DNA of 5,116 bases. Source: Candidatus Latescibacterota bacterium. Lineage in GTDB: Bacteria; Latescibacterota; 4484-107. A model generated the notes under the pieces. The model was not told the origin of the DNA and did not search any database. It saw only the letters and a program-made list of their open reading frames with translations. Position numbers and translations under genes: made by a program. Below, one piece after another: positions 1 through 5,116 of this stretch. How positions within the stretch are numbered: position 1 is the first letter of the stretch; each line of letters opens with the position of its first letter. Location of the stretch: NCBI GenBank assembly GCA_030613045.1, contig JAUWMS010000258.1, positions 1 through 5,116 of the forward strand, written 5' to 3'.

Positions 1-2
1 GG

Positions 3-1337
3 ATGGCGCAGGCGGACGATAAGGTATTGGTGGCCGTATCGGGCGGAGCGGATTCAGTGGCGCTGCTGCATATCCTCAGTCGATTGCGGGAGGCACTTCA
101 CATCCGTCTTCACGTGGCGCACCTCAATCATAGTCTGCGCGGGAGGGATTCGGATGAGGATGCCCGTTTCGTCGAAGCGCTGTGCTCCGATCTCGGCATT
201 CCCTTCACCGGAGGGAGGAAGGACGTGCGGTCATTCGTTCGGGAGCAACGGCTTTCCTTGGAGGAAGGCGCGCGGATTGTACGCTATCGTTTTCTAATGG
301 AGGTGGCCGAACAGGTCGGAGCCACTCGGATCGCCACCGGGCATACCGCGGATGATCAGGCCGAGACGGTGCTTTTTCGCCTGCTGAGAGGGAGCGGCGT
401 AAAAGGACTGGGGGGCATGCATCCCGTCCGGGAGGGGCGGTTTATCCGTCCACTGCTCGCCGTGCGCCGGTGGGAGGTCGAGCAGTATCTGGCTGAGAGA
501 CAACTGGTGTTTCGATGCGACCGTTCCAATGAGGATACCGCATTCACCCGGAATCGGATCCGGTGGGAGCTGCTGCCGTTTCTGCGGGAGCAGTTCAATC
601 CCAATATCGTGCGCACACTAATCCGAGCCGCGGCGATCCTGCGGGACGAAGACGACTTTGCGGAACGCGAGACCACGCGCGCGCTGGATCGAATCGCAAA
701 AAAACGCGAAAAGCGCAAAATAGTACTTGATCTTCCCGCGTTTTTGGAGTATCATAGAGCGTTGAGACGAAGGCTGATCCGGCGGATCTGCGGGGAGTTG
801 GCTCAATCGCCGGGGTTTGAGGAGACCGAGCGGATCATGCGGCTTGCGTCCGGGCAGGGAGGGATGCTCCGCACGGGCTCCGGGATCCGGGTGCAGCGCG
901 CTCAAGATGCGCTTCTTTTCAAGCTTGGCGAGACGCCCGCTTTCCGATATGTGGTTCCGATGGAGGGCGGCATAGCGCTCCCCGGATTGGAGGCGCGTCT
1001 GATCACCTCGGTGTTTCCTCGTGCTTCCTCGGAGGAATCCTCCTTCAGATCGGATGGCGCGTGCGCCTTTTTCGACAGGGATACGCTGGCCGGGGCGCTG
1101 ATGGTGCGCAGCAGAGAGCCGGGGGATCGGATTCAGCCGTTCGGCATGAAGGGGCATAAGAAGGTAAAGGATCTGCTCATGGACCGAAAAATTCCCCGCA
1201 TCCTGCGCGACGAAGTGCCGGTGTTGTGCGATGCGGAGAAAATTATTTGGGTGATCGGGATGGCTACGCACGAAGCCTGCCGCGTTACTTCCCGAACCGA
1301 GCAGGTGTTGAAGGTTGCATTCAAACGTGAAACGTAA
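3..1337 (+). CDS. tilS: tRNA(Ile)-lysidine synthetase TilS, probably 5'-truncated by the window edge
   Basis: TilS joins lysine to C34 of the CAU anticodon of a minor tRNA(Ile), using ATP, so that the tRNA reads AUA codons as isoleucine instead of AUG as methionine; it acts in the cytoplasm. The 444 visible residues show the N-type ATP pyrophosphatase P-loop SGGADS (13-18), HLNHSLRG (40-47), the GHTADDQAETVLFRLLRG block (113-130), RNRIRWELLP (183-192), and the C-terminal TilS domain (about 366-437) with SREPGDRIQPFG. This layout matches full-length multi-domain TilS. Family members usually carry some 10-25 residues before the first beta strand, whereas here the ATG at base 3 lies only ten residues before it. 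No ribosome binding site can be seen because only two bases precede the ATG, so the true start is probably upstream. The last codons and the TAA stop lie inside a heptamer repeat. ftsH follows after 66 bp, a common pairing. The identification is secure; the start is not. Confidence 0.95.
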   Translation: MAQADDKVLVAVSGGADSVALLHILSRLREALHIRLHVAHLNHSLRGRDSDEDARFVEALCSDLGIPFTGGRKDVRSFVREQRLSLEEGARIVRYRFLMEVAEQVGATRIATGHTADDQAETVLFRLLRGSGVKGLGGMHPVREGRFIRPLLAVRRWEVEQYLAERQLVFRCDRSNEDTAFTRNRIRWELLPFLREQFNPNIVRTLIRAAAILRDEDDFAERETTRALDRIAKKREKRKIVLDLPAFLEYHRALRRRLIRRICGELAQSPGFEETERIMRLASGQGGMLRTGSGIRVQRAQDALLFKLGETPAFRYVVPMEGGIALPGLEARLITSVFPRASSEESSFRSDGACAFFDRDTLAGALMVRSREPGDRIQPFGMKGHKKVKDLLMDRKIPRILRDEVPVLCDAEKIIWVIGMATHEACRVTSRTEQVLKVAFKRET

Positions 1338-1343
1338 AACGTA
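1323..1343 (+). repeat. Short tandem repeat, three 7-bp units, overlapping the tilS stop
   Basis: The units are AAACGTG, AAACGTA and AAACGTA in direct succession. The first two supply the final Lys-Arg-Glu-Thr codons of tilS and part of its TAA stop (1335-1337); the rest lies in the gap before ftsH. It resembles other 7-9 bp repeats at the gene boundaries of this window but has its own unit sequence. Confidence 0.7.
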
Positions 1344-1390
1344 AACCGCGAGTCGTTGAGAGCTTTGCGGTGAATTTGTTTTTCGGAGAA

Positions 1391-1396
1391 AGAGGG
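1391..1396 (+). promoter_or_regulatory. Ribosome binding site supporting the ATG start of ftsH at 1404
   Basis: AGAGGG lies 7 bases before the ATG at 1404. It supports this start and therefore the reality of the lysine-rich N-terminal extension. A competing in-frame ATG at 1488 (Met29) also has purine-rich AAGGAAGG just upstream, but that stretch is part of the Lys/Glu codon run and is weak evidence. Either start leaves more than 60 residues before the first membrane segment. Confidence 0.55.
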
Positions 1397-1403
1397 TTGG
1401 ATT

Positions 1404-3635
1404 ATGGCTCAGGAGAAGCACGGAAGGGAAGCGACACCGAAGCGGGAAGACTTGCGGAAGAAGGAAGCGCCGCCGAAAAAGGAAGGCATGCCGAGGAAGA
1501 GAGTGGTGACTCAGAGGGGAAGTGTGCGGAAGAGAGAGGACGTACCGAAGAAGAAAGTGGTGCAAGATCGAAAGAAGAAAGTGGTGCAAGATCGAAAAGA
1601 GAAGCCCGCCAAGTCGCCGGAAAAGAAGCCGTTTTTTCAGAGAAAAAAAGGGGACGAGCCGTTCCAGTGGAAACAGGCTTCGAGGACGATGTTGTTCTGG
1701 GTGCTCTTTATTCTGGTGGCGGTGAGCGTCACCCGTTTTTTGGGGAGTACGCCCTCCGACGAGCAGGAGGTCACCTATACGCAATATCGGCTTCTTCTGG
1801 AGAACCGGCGGATCCAGAGCGCGGTGATTGTGGATCGGGTATTCCACGGGGTTCTCACCGAACCCTATCCGTTTCCGGATGGCGAGGGGTTTCTGGAGGT
1901 TCAGAAAATTGTGCTGAATCTGGGTCCCATAGATGCGGATACGAAGAAGGAGTGGGAGGAATATGAGATCAATTTTTATTTTAAGGAACGGGGGGGCAAT
2001 TGGCTGGGGTTTCTGATCCAGATGCTCCCGTGGATTTTCTTTATCGGGTTGTGGTTCTTTATCTTTCGACAGATGCAGGGCGGCCCGAAAGGGCTGTTCT
2101 CTTTTGGAAAAAGCAAGGCGAAGTTGCTGACGGAGGATAAGCCCAAAGTCACATTCAAAGACGTGGCCGGCGCGGAAGAAGCCAAGCAGGAACTTCAGGA
2201 GATCATCGAATTCTTGAAGGAGCCCGCCAAATTCCAGAAGCTGGGGGGGCGTATTCCAAAGGGTGTTCTGTTGATCGGACCTCCGGGCACGGGAAAAACG
2301 TATATGGCCAAGGCCGTTTCCGGCGAGGCGGGCGTGCCGTTTTTCAGCATGAGCGGATCGGACTTTGTGGAGATGTTTGTGGGCGTTGGGGCCTCCCGCG
2401 TCCGGGACCTGTTTGTACAGGGCAAAAAGAACGCGCCGTGCATCATCTTCGTGGATGAGATAGACGCGGTGGGCCGCCATCGGGGGGCCGGCATCGGGGG
2501 CGGGCACGACGAGCGGGAGCAGACGCTCAATCAGCTTCTCGTGGAGATGGATGGTTTCGAGTCCAACGAGGGGGTCATTTTCATGGCCGCCACCAACCGG
2601 CCGGATGTGCTGGATCCGGCGCTGATGCGGCCCGGTCGCTTCGACCGCGTGGTGGTCGTGGATCGGCCCGATGTGAGAGGCCGGGAGGGCATTCTGAGGA
2701 TCCATACGAGAGCCGGCCCCCTGGCAAAGAGCGTTCGCTTGAGCGTCCTGGCGCGGGGCACTCCGGGGCTTTCGGGTGCGGATATTGAAAATCTGGTCAA
2801 CGAGGCCGCGCTGTTGGCGGCACGAAAAAGTCGAAAAAACGTCACGATGGCGGACTTCGAGGAGGCCCGGGACAAGGTGATGATGGGCGTGGAGCGACGA
2901 AGTATGGTCATCAGCGACGAGGAGAAAAAACTCATCGCTTATCACGAGATAGGCCACACCCTGGTGGCCAAGTTGATCCCCGGAAGCGATCCGATCCACA
3001 AGGTGACCATTATTCCCCGGGGGCGCGCGTTGGGGGTGACGCATTATCTGCCCATCGACGAGAAGCACACGTATTCCAAGAGCCACTGCGTGGGCAAGTT
3101 GGCGCATGCCCTCGGAGGGCGGGCCGCGGAGTTGATCACCTTCAAGGAACTGACTACCGGATCGGGCAACGATTACGAGCAGGCTACCGCGCTGGCGCGA
3201 AGTATGGTGTGCGAATGGGGGATGAGCGAAAAACTGGGCCCGTTGACGTATGGGAAAAAAGAGGAGGAGATCTTCCTCGGTCGGGAGATCGTTCAGCATC
3301 GCGACTACAGTGAGAACACGGCTCAGGCCATAGACGCGGAAGTGCGAGCCCTGATAAATGCGGCGGAAGAGACTGCGCTGCGGCTTCTTCGGGAGAACGA
3401 AGACAAGATGCACATGTTGGCAAAGGCGCTTTTGGAGTTCGAGGTGCTCGACGGGGATCAGATAGACAAATTGCTGAGAGGGGAAAAGATCCGCAAGACG
3501 ACGCCGGGACGGAGTCCGAGACGCCGGTCGCGAAGGCCCTCGAGACGGCCCTCCGGGAGTTCCGAACAGAAAGCGCGGGAACCGGGTCAGAGGACGGCCC
3601 GGCCAAGAGAAAGCCAGGGGGAGCGGCAAAAGTAA
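1404..3635 (+). CDS. ftsH: ATP-dependent zinc metalloprotease FtsH with long basic N- and C-terminal extensions
   Basis: FtsH is a hexameric inner-membrane AAA+ protease that extracts and degrades misassembled membrane proteins and some unstable cytoplasmic proteins. The 743 residues show a Lys/Arg-rich region (1-93), membrane segment 1 (about 96-113), a periplasmic domain, and membrane segment 2 (about 201-222). The AAA+ module follows: Walker A GPPGTGKT (292-299), pore loop FVGVGA (325-330), Walker B IIFVDEID (347-354), and second region of homology with GRFDR (411-415) holding the arginine fingers. The protease domain has HEIGH (514-518; HEAGH is more usual, but both His and the Glu are kept) and Asp590 in [11 protein letters not shown] as the likely third zinc ligand. 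All key residues are present, so the enzyme should be active. Typical FtsH is about 610-650 residues. The excess is the N-terminal region, which should be cytoplasmic by topology, and an Arg/Ser/Pro-rich tail (about 692-743). It may be co-transcribed with tilS. Confidence 0.98.
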   Translation: MAQEKHGREATPKREDLRKKEAPPKKEGMPRKRVVTQRGSVRKREDVPKKKVVQDRKKKVVQDRKEKPAKSPEKKPFFQRKKGDEPFQWKQASRTMLFWVLFILVAVSVTRFLGSTPSDEQEVTYTQYRLLLENRRIQSAVIVDRVFHGVLTEPYPFPDGEGFLEVQKIVLNLGPIDADTKKEWEEYEINFYFKERGGNWLGFLIQMLPWIFFIGLWFFIFRQMQGGPKGLFSFGKSKAKLLTEDKPKVTFKDVAGAEEAKQELQEIIEFLKEPAKFQKLGGRIPKGVLLIGPPGTGKTYMAKAVSGEAGVPFFSMSGSDFVEMFVGVGASRVRDLFVQGKKNAPCIIFVDEIDAVGRHRGAGIGGGHDEREQTLNQLLVEMDGFESNEGVIFMAATNRPDVLDPALMRPGRFDRVVVVDRPDVRGREGILRIHTRAGPLAKSVRLSVLARGTPGLSGADIENLVNEAALLAARKSRKNVTMADFEEARDKVMMGVERRSMVISDEEKKLIAYHEIGHTLVAKLIPGSDPIHKVTIIPRGRALGVTHYLPIDEKHTYSKSHCVGKLAHALGGRAAELITFKELTTGSGNDYEQATALARSMVCEWGMSEKLGPLTYGKKEEEIFLGREIVQHRDYSENTAQAIDAEVRALINAAEETALRLLRENEDKMHMLAKALLEFEVLDGDQIDKLLRGEKIRKTTPGRSPRRRSRRPSRRPSGSSEQKAREPGQRTARPRESQGERQK
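1548..1597 (+). repeat. Perfect 24-bp tandem duplication inside the ftsH N-terminal extension
   Basis: Two identical 24-bp units (1548-1571 and 1572-1595) plus two further matching bases encode KKKVVQDR twice, at residues 49-56 and 57-64. The related RKRVVTQR at residues 31-38 looks like an older, diverged copy. The perfect DNA identity, including third codon positions, points to a recent duplication. The unit is a multiple of three, so the frame is preserved. Confidence 0.9.
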
Positions 3636-3665
3636 GGATCGAGGATTAAATAACTGTCCCATTTC

Positions 3666-3683
3666 ACCGCGGAGACCGCGGAG
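3666..3683 (+). repeat. Two tandem 9-bp units downstream of ftsH
   Basis: ACCGCGGAG occurs twice in direct succession, beginning 30 bases after the ftsH stop codon. Each unit contains the palindrome CCGCGG. It is directly followed by a purine-rich stretch leading into the 8-bp repeat. Confidence 0.6.
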
Positions 3684-3699
3684 GGAAGAAGGGAAGAAA

Positions 3700-3756
3700 G
3701 TGAGAAAGTGAGAAAGTGTGACCCCACTCTCCTTTTTCCCACTTTCACAGTTTTTT
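3700..3756 (+). terminator. Possible rho-independent terminator after ftsH
   Basis: GTGAGAAAGTG, present at 3700-3710 and again at 3708-3718, can pair with CACTTTCAC (3740-3748) to give nine base pairs with a two-base bulge. A T6 run at 3751-3756 begins two bases after the stem. The loop is long (at least 21 bases) and the stem is only moderately GC-rich, so this is a weak candidate. Its position, between a finished gene and one with its own leader, is sensible. Confidence 0.35.
3701..3716 (+). repeat. Tandem 8-bp repeat downstream of ftsH
   Basis: TGAGAAAG occurs twice, preceded by the partial copy AAGAAAG and followed by TGTG. A partly complementary element, CACTTTCAC at 3740-3748, lies downstream, so the repeat could also form one arm of a hairpin. 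Confidence 0.6.
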
Positions 3757-3792
3757 GGGGCTTAGTGGTTGAGGGTTGTCTTCATTCAGTAG

Positions 3793-3823
3793 GTCGATTC
3801 AGTCCAATAGAGGGAGAATCGAC
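3793..3823 (+). promoter_or_regulatory. Perfect 8-bp inverted repeat upstream of folE
   Basis: GTCGATTC (3793-3800) and GAATCGAC (3816-3823) are exact reverse complements separated by 15 bases. The right arm ends 52 bases before the folE ATG. It could be a repressor operator or a hairpin in the leader. A weak promoter may overlap it: TCGACT at 3819-3824 and, 17 bases on, TATTTA at 3842-3847. Both are poor matches to sigma-70 consensus. The symmetry is directly visible; any function is inference. Confidence 0.35.
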
Positions 3824-3875
3824 TAAGGGATAGAGGCCGTTTATTTAATTCTCAGTCCTAAAAGGGAAGGTCACC

Positions 3876-4442
3876 ATGGATCGGGAAAAAATCGAACAGG
3901 GCGCGCGGCTTATTCTCGAAGGAATTGGGGAGGACCTCGGAAGAGAGGGGTTGATGGATACGCCCCGGCGTGTGGCCGAAATGTGCGCGGAGATCTTCGA
4001 TGGATTGGGAAGCGACCCCCTCGAGAAGTTGAAACTTTATTCCACCAAAAATGAAGACGAATTGATCCTCGTCAAAAATATTTCCTTCCACTCGATCTGC
4101 GAACATCACCTTCTTCCTTTTCTTGGGAACGTGCACATCGCGTACGTTCCCGCCAAGGATCGGATCACGGGATTCAGTCACCTGGTCCGGGTGGTGGATA
4201 TTTTTTCCCACCGGCCTCAGCTTCAGGAGCGGCTTACCACCGATATCGCCGATGCCCTGGTCGAGGTGCTTCGTCCGAGGGGGGTGTTGGTGGTCATCGA
4301 GGCGGAGCAGATGTGTCTGACCATGCGGGGTATCAAGAAACCCGGAATTCTTACGATGACCTCGGCTATGCGGGGGATTTTGCGCCAGGAGGCCACGCGT
4401 ATGGAGGCCTTCTCGATGATTATGGGGAAGACGCGTTTGTGA
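3876..4442 (+). CDS. folE: GTP cyclohydrolase I (FolE) with a Gln at the usual catalytic His position
   Basis: FolE converts GTP to 7,8-dihydroneopterin triphosphate and formate, the first step of tetrahydrofolate synthesis and also an entry to queuosine/7-deazaguanine precursors; it is a cytoplasmic homodecamer in known cases. The 188 residues match the short form of the family, lacking the extra N-terminal helices of E. coli FolE. Visible marks are DTPRRVAEM (28-36), the zinc site CEHH (75-78; ligands Cys75 and His78) with Cys147 as third ligand, RPQLQERLT (113-121), and MRGIKKPG (150-157). Two positions are odd. Gln145 stands where E. coli has His179 (QMC instead of HxC), and His102 stands where most members have a triphosphate-binding Lys (SHL instead of SKL). 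The start is supported by AAGGGAAGG (3862-3870), five bases from the ATG. Assignment to the FolE family is secure; normal full activity is likely but less certain. Confidence 0.95.
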   Translation: MDREKIEQGARLILEGIGEDLGREGLMDTPRRVAEMCAEIFDGLGSDPLEKLKLYSTKNEDELILVKNISFHSICEHHLLPFLGNVHIAYVPAKDRITGFSHLVRVVDIFSHRPQLQERLTTDIADALVEVLRPRGVLVVIEAEQMCLTMRGIKKPGILTMTSAMRGILRQEATRMEAFSMIMGKTRL

Positions 4443-4447
4443 GCGGG

Positions 4448-4490
4448 TTCGCTCCGCAGGTGCAGCCGGGTGGCTGTTTTACGGAGCGAA
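4448..4490 (+). terminator. Nested stem-loop after folE, possible terminator
   Basis: TTCGCTCCG (4448-4456) and CGGAGCGAA (4482-4490) form a perfect 9-bp stem starting five bases after the folE stop. Inside its loop, CAGCC (4463-4467) pairs with GGCTG (4472-4476) around a GGGT loop, followed at once by TTTT (4477-4480). The inner hairpin plus T-run looks like a short intrinsic terminator; the outer stem encloses it. The T-run is short, so efficiency is doubtful. Confidence 0.5.
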
Positions 4491-4534
4491 AGAAATAGGA
4501 ACACGGGCAAGTGGGCAGAGTAACCTTACTCAAA

Positions 4535-4540
4535 AGGAGG
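4535..4540 (+). promoter_or_regulatory. Strong ribosome binding site for the gene at 4546
   Basis: A consensus AGGAGG lies five bases before the ATG at 4546 and fixes the start of the last gene. The protein that begins here opens with a clear signal peptide, which agrees with this start. Confidence 0.85.
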
Positions 4541-4545
4541 CGGCA

Positions 4546-5116
4546 ATGCGTGGTACCTCTCTCAGAATAGTCATTCGATCCGCTGTGATTTTGGCGATCT
4601 CGATGGGTGCTGTGTTTTCGAATGCGTGGGCAGCGCCGGATCGGAACGAGGATTTTTCAATCCGCAATCCGCAATTCGCAATCCGCAATCCGTTGGGGCT
4701 TCCGACGGGCCTGGATCCCATTCAGACTGCGCTCAAGGAGACTTTTGCGGCGAATGTCTCCGGGGAGATAGCGGAGTTAGCGGAGCAGATCCCGCAGAAA
4801 TCTCCGAAGAAGGCGCTGTTGTTCTCGGCCCTGGCGCCCGGCGCGGGTCAGATCTATGGAGGCAAGCTTCTCAGGGGCGCTGTGTTTCTCGCGGTGGAGG
4901 CCGCGCTTTGGACGGGGTATGTGGGGCTGGATAAGAAAGGCGGCGACATCGAGGACGATTTCATGGCGGTTGCGGATCAATACTGGGATGTGAATGAGTA
5001 TCTGGTGGGGAAGGATCAATATGTTTCGGCAACGGGGGATACGACCATCTTTACGCATGGGCTGCCGAGGGATAGCGCCGGGGAGGTAAGCAAGACGGAG
5101 CAGTATTACGAGATGA
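4546..5116 (+). CDS. Exported DUF5683-like protein of unknown function, 3' end outside the window
   Basis: The 190 visible residues begin with a signal peptide: basic MRGTSLRIVIR, a hydrophobic core (about 12-25), and a likely cleavage site after AWA (27-29). A short linker (30-84) follows, holding the repeat-derived stretch SIRNPQFAIRNPL (38-50). Residues 85-126 contain PKKALLFSALAPGAGQIYGG and then a hydrophobic segment. The core SALxPGxGQIYxG plus a following hydrophobic stretch is the signature of the DUF5683 family, small membrane-associated proteins of unknown function, often found near the envelope in FCB-type bacteria. After it come acidic, Tyr-rich residues ending in EQYYEM. Larger proteins with this core often continue with an EYYEMIGKY-like motif, which the last residues here seem to begin (from memory). 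The reading frame is open to the window edge. Family match is good, function unknown, and total length cannot be judged. Confidence 0.8.
   Translation, partial: MRGTSLRIVIRSAVILAISMGAVFSNAWAAPDRNEDFSIRNPQFAIRNPLGLPTGLDPIQTALKETFAANVSGEIAELAEQIPQKSPKKALLFSALAPGAGQIYGGKLLRGAVFLAVEAALWTGYVGLDKKGGDIEDDFMAVADQYWDVNEYLVGKDQYVSATGDTTIFTHGLPRDSAGEVSKTEQYYEM
4659..4693 (+). repeat. Five tandem 7-bp units inside the coding sequence after the signal peptide
   Basis: The units are AATCCGC, AATCCGC, AATTCGC, AATCCGC and AATCCGT, 35 bases without a gap. Three units make 21 bases, so the frame is kept and the protein reads IRNPQFA followed by IRNPLGL (residues 39-52). The position, a few residues past the expected signal-peptide cleavage site, is one where an insertion should be tolerated. 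Confidence 0.9.

Noticed and set aside
1345..1383. A stem (ACCGC/GCGGT) followed by a T5 run in the tilS-ftsH gap, as a possible terminator
   Set aside because: Only five clean base pairs plus wobble pairs, a loop of more than ten bases, and seven bases between stem and T-run. Too weak to call, so co-transcription of tilS and ftsH remains plausible.
1370..1966. A 198-codon + strand frame starting GTG upstream of ftsH and overlapping its 5' part
   Set aside because: It is an out-of-frame reading of the purine-rich ftsH extension, giving a Glu/Gly/Ser-rich product with no domain. ftsH itself has the better start, ribosome site and family match.
618..3662. A 1014-codon open frame on the minus strand, opposite ftsH and the 3' part of tilS
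   Set aside because: Its codons align exactly with the sense codons of tilS and ftsH, so it stays open simply because those genes avoid TTA, CTA and TCA over this range. It ends at 618 opposite a CTA Leu codon of tilS. The translation is rich in His, Pro, Leu and Arg with no recognisable domain, while the sense strand encodes two well-known proteins.
3666..3748. Short repeats after ftsH as a CRISPR array
   Set aside because: Units are only 8-9 bp, directly adjacent with no spacers, and no cas gene is near.
3757..3875. A tetrahydrofolate or preQ1 riboswitch in the folE leader
   Set aside because: The leader has an inverted repeat, but I could not match the conserved sequence elements of either riboswitch class, and the space is short. 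A covariance-model search would settle it.
4626..4934. A 102-codon + strand frame inside the last gene
   Set aside because: It is a different frame of the DUF5683-like gene, which has the signal peptide, the AGGAGG site and the family signature. No sign of a frameshift joining the two.

Overview
The window is ordinary bacterial chromosome with four genes, all on the + strand and closely spaced: tilS (5' end probably cut by the window edge), ftsH (complete), folE (complete), and a secreted or membrane protein of the DUF5683 type (3' end cut). The sequence is moderately GC-rich. ftsH contains almost no TTA, CTA or TCA codons, which suits a GC-biased genome. I saw no mobile element, phage gene, CRISPR array, tRNA or rRNA. 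The organism cannot be named with confidence. The tilS-ftsH-folE cluster and clear Shine-Dalgarno sequences are generic bacterial traits. The DUF5683 protein, together with short tandem 7-9 bp repeats at nearly every gene boundary, recalls uncultivated FCB-related or other candidate-phylum genomes, but this is only an impression.

Layout. Bases 3-1337 encode tRNA(Ile)-lysidine synthetase. A 66-bp gap leads to ftsH (1404-3635), a membrane-anchored AAA+ zinc protease with an unusual lysine/arginine-rich N-terminal extension of about 90 residues and a basic C-terminal tail. Bases 3636-3875 hold no gene. They contain two short tandem repeats (9-bp and 8-bp units), a possible terminator ending in a T6 run, and a perfect 8-bp inverted repeat upstream of folE. 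folE (3876-4442) encodes GTP cyclohydrolase I and is followed by a nested stem-loop (4448-4490) that may be its terminator. The last gene starts at 4546 behind a strong AGGAGG site and runs off the end.

How the genes work together. tilS and ftsH are commonly neighbours in bacteria, and genes of the folate/pterin pathway often lie nearby, so this is a familiar housekeeping cluster: translation fidelity, membrane protein quality control and pterin synthesis. tilS and ftsH could share a transcript. folE and the DUF5683 gene look more like separate units.

I do not see a new multi-gene system. The points worth a second look are: five copies of a heptamer repeat lying inside the coding sequence of the DUF5683 gene; a different heptamer repeat that supplies the last codons and stop of tilS; the repeat-bearing basic extension of FtsH; and a FolE with Gln where the catalytic His of E. 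coli GTP cyclohydrolase I (His179) is expected, plus His where the family usually has a phosphate-binding Lys.
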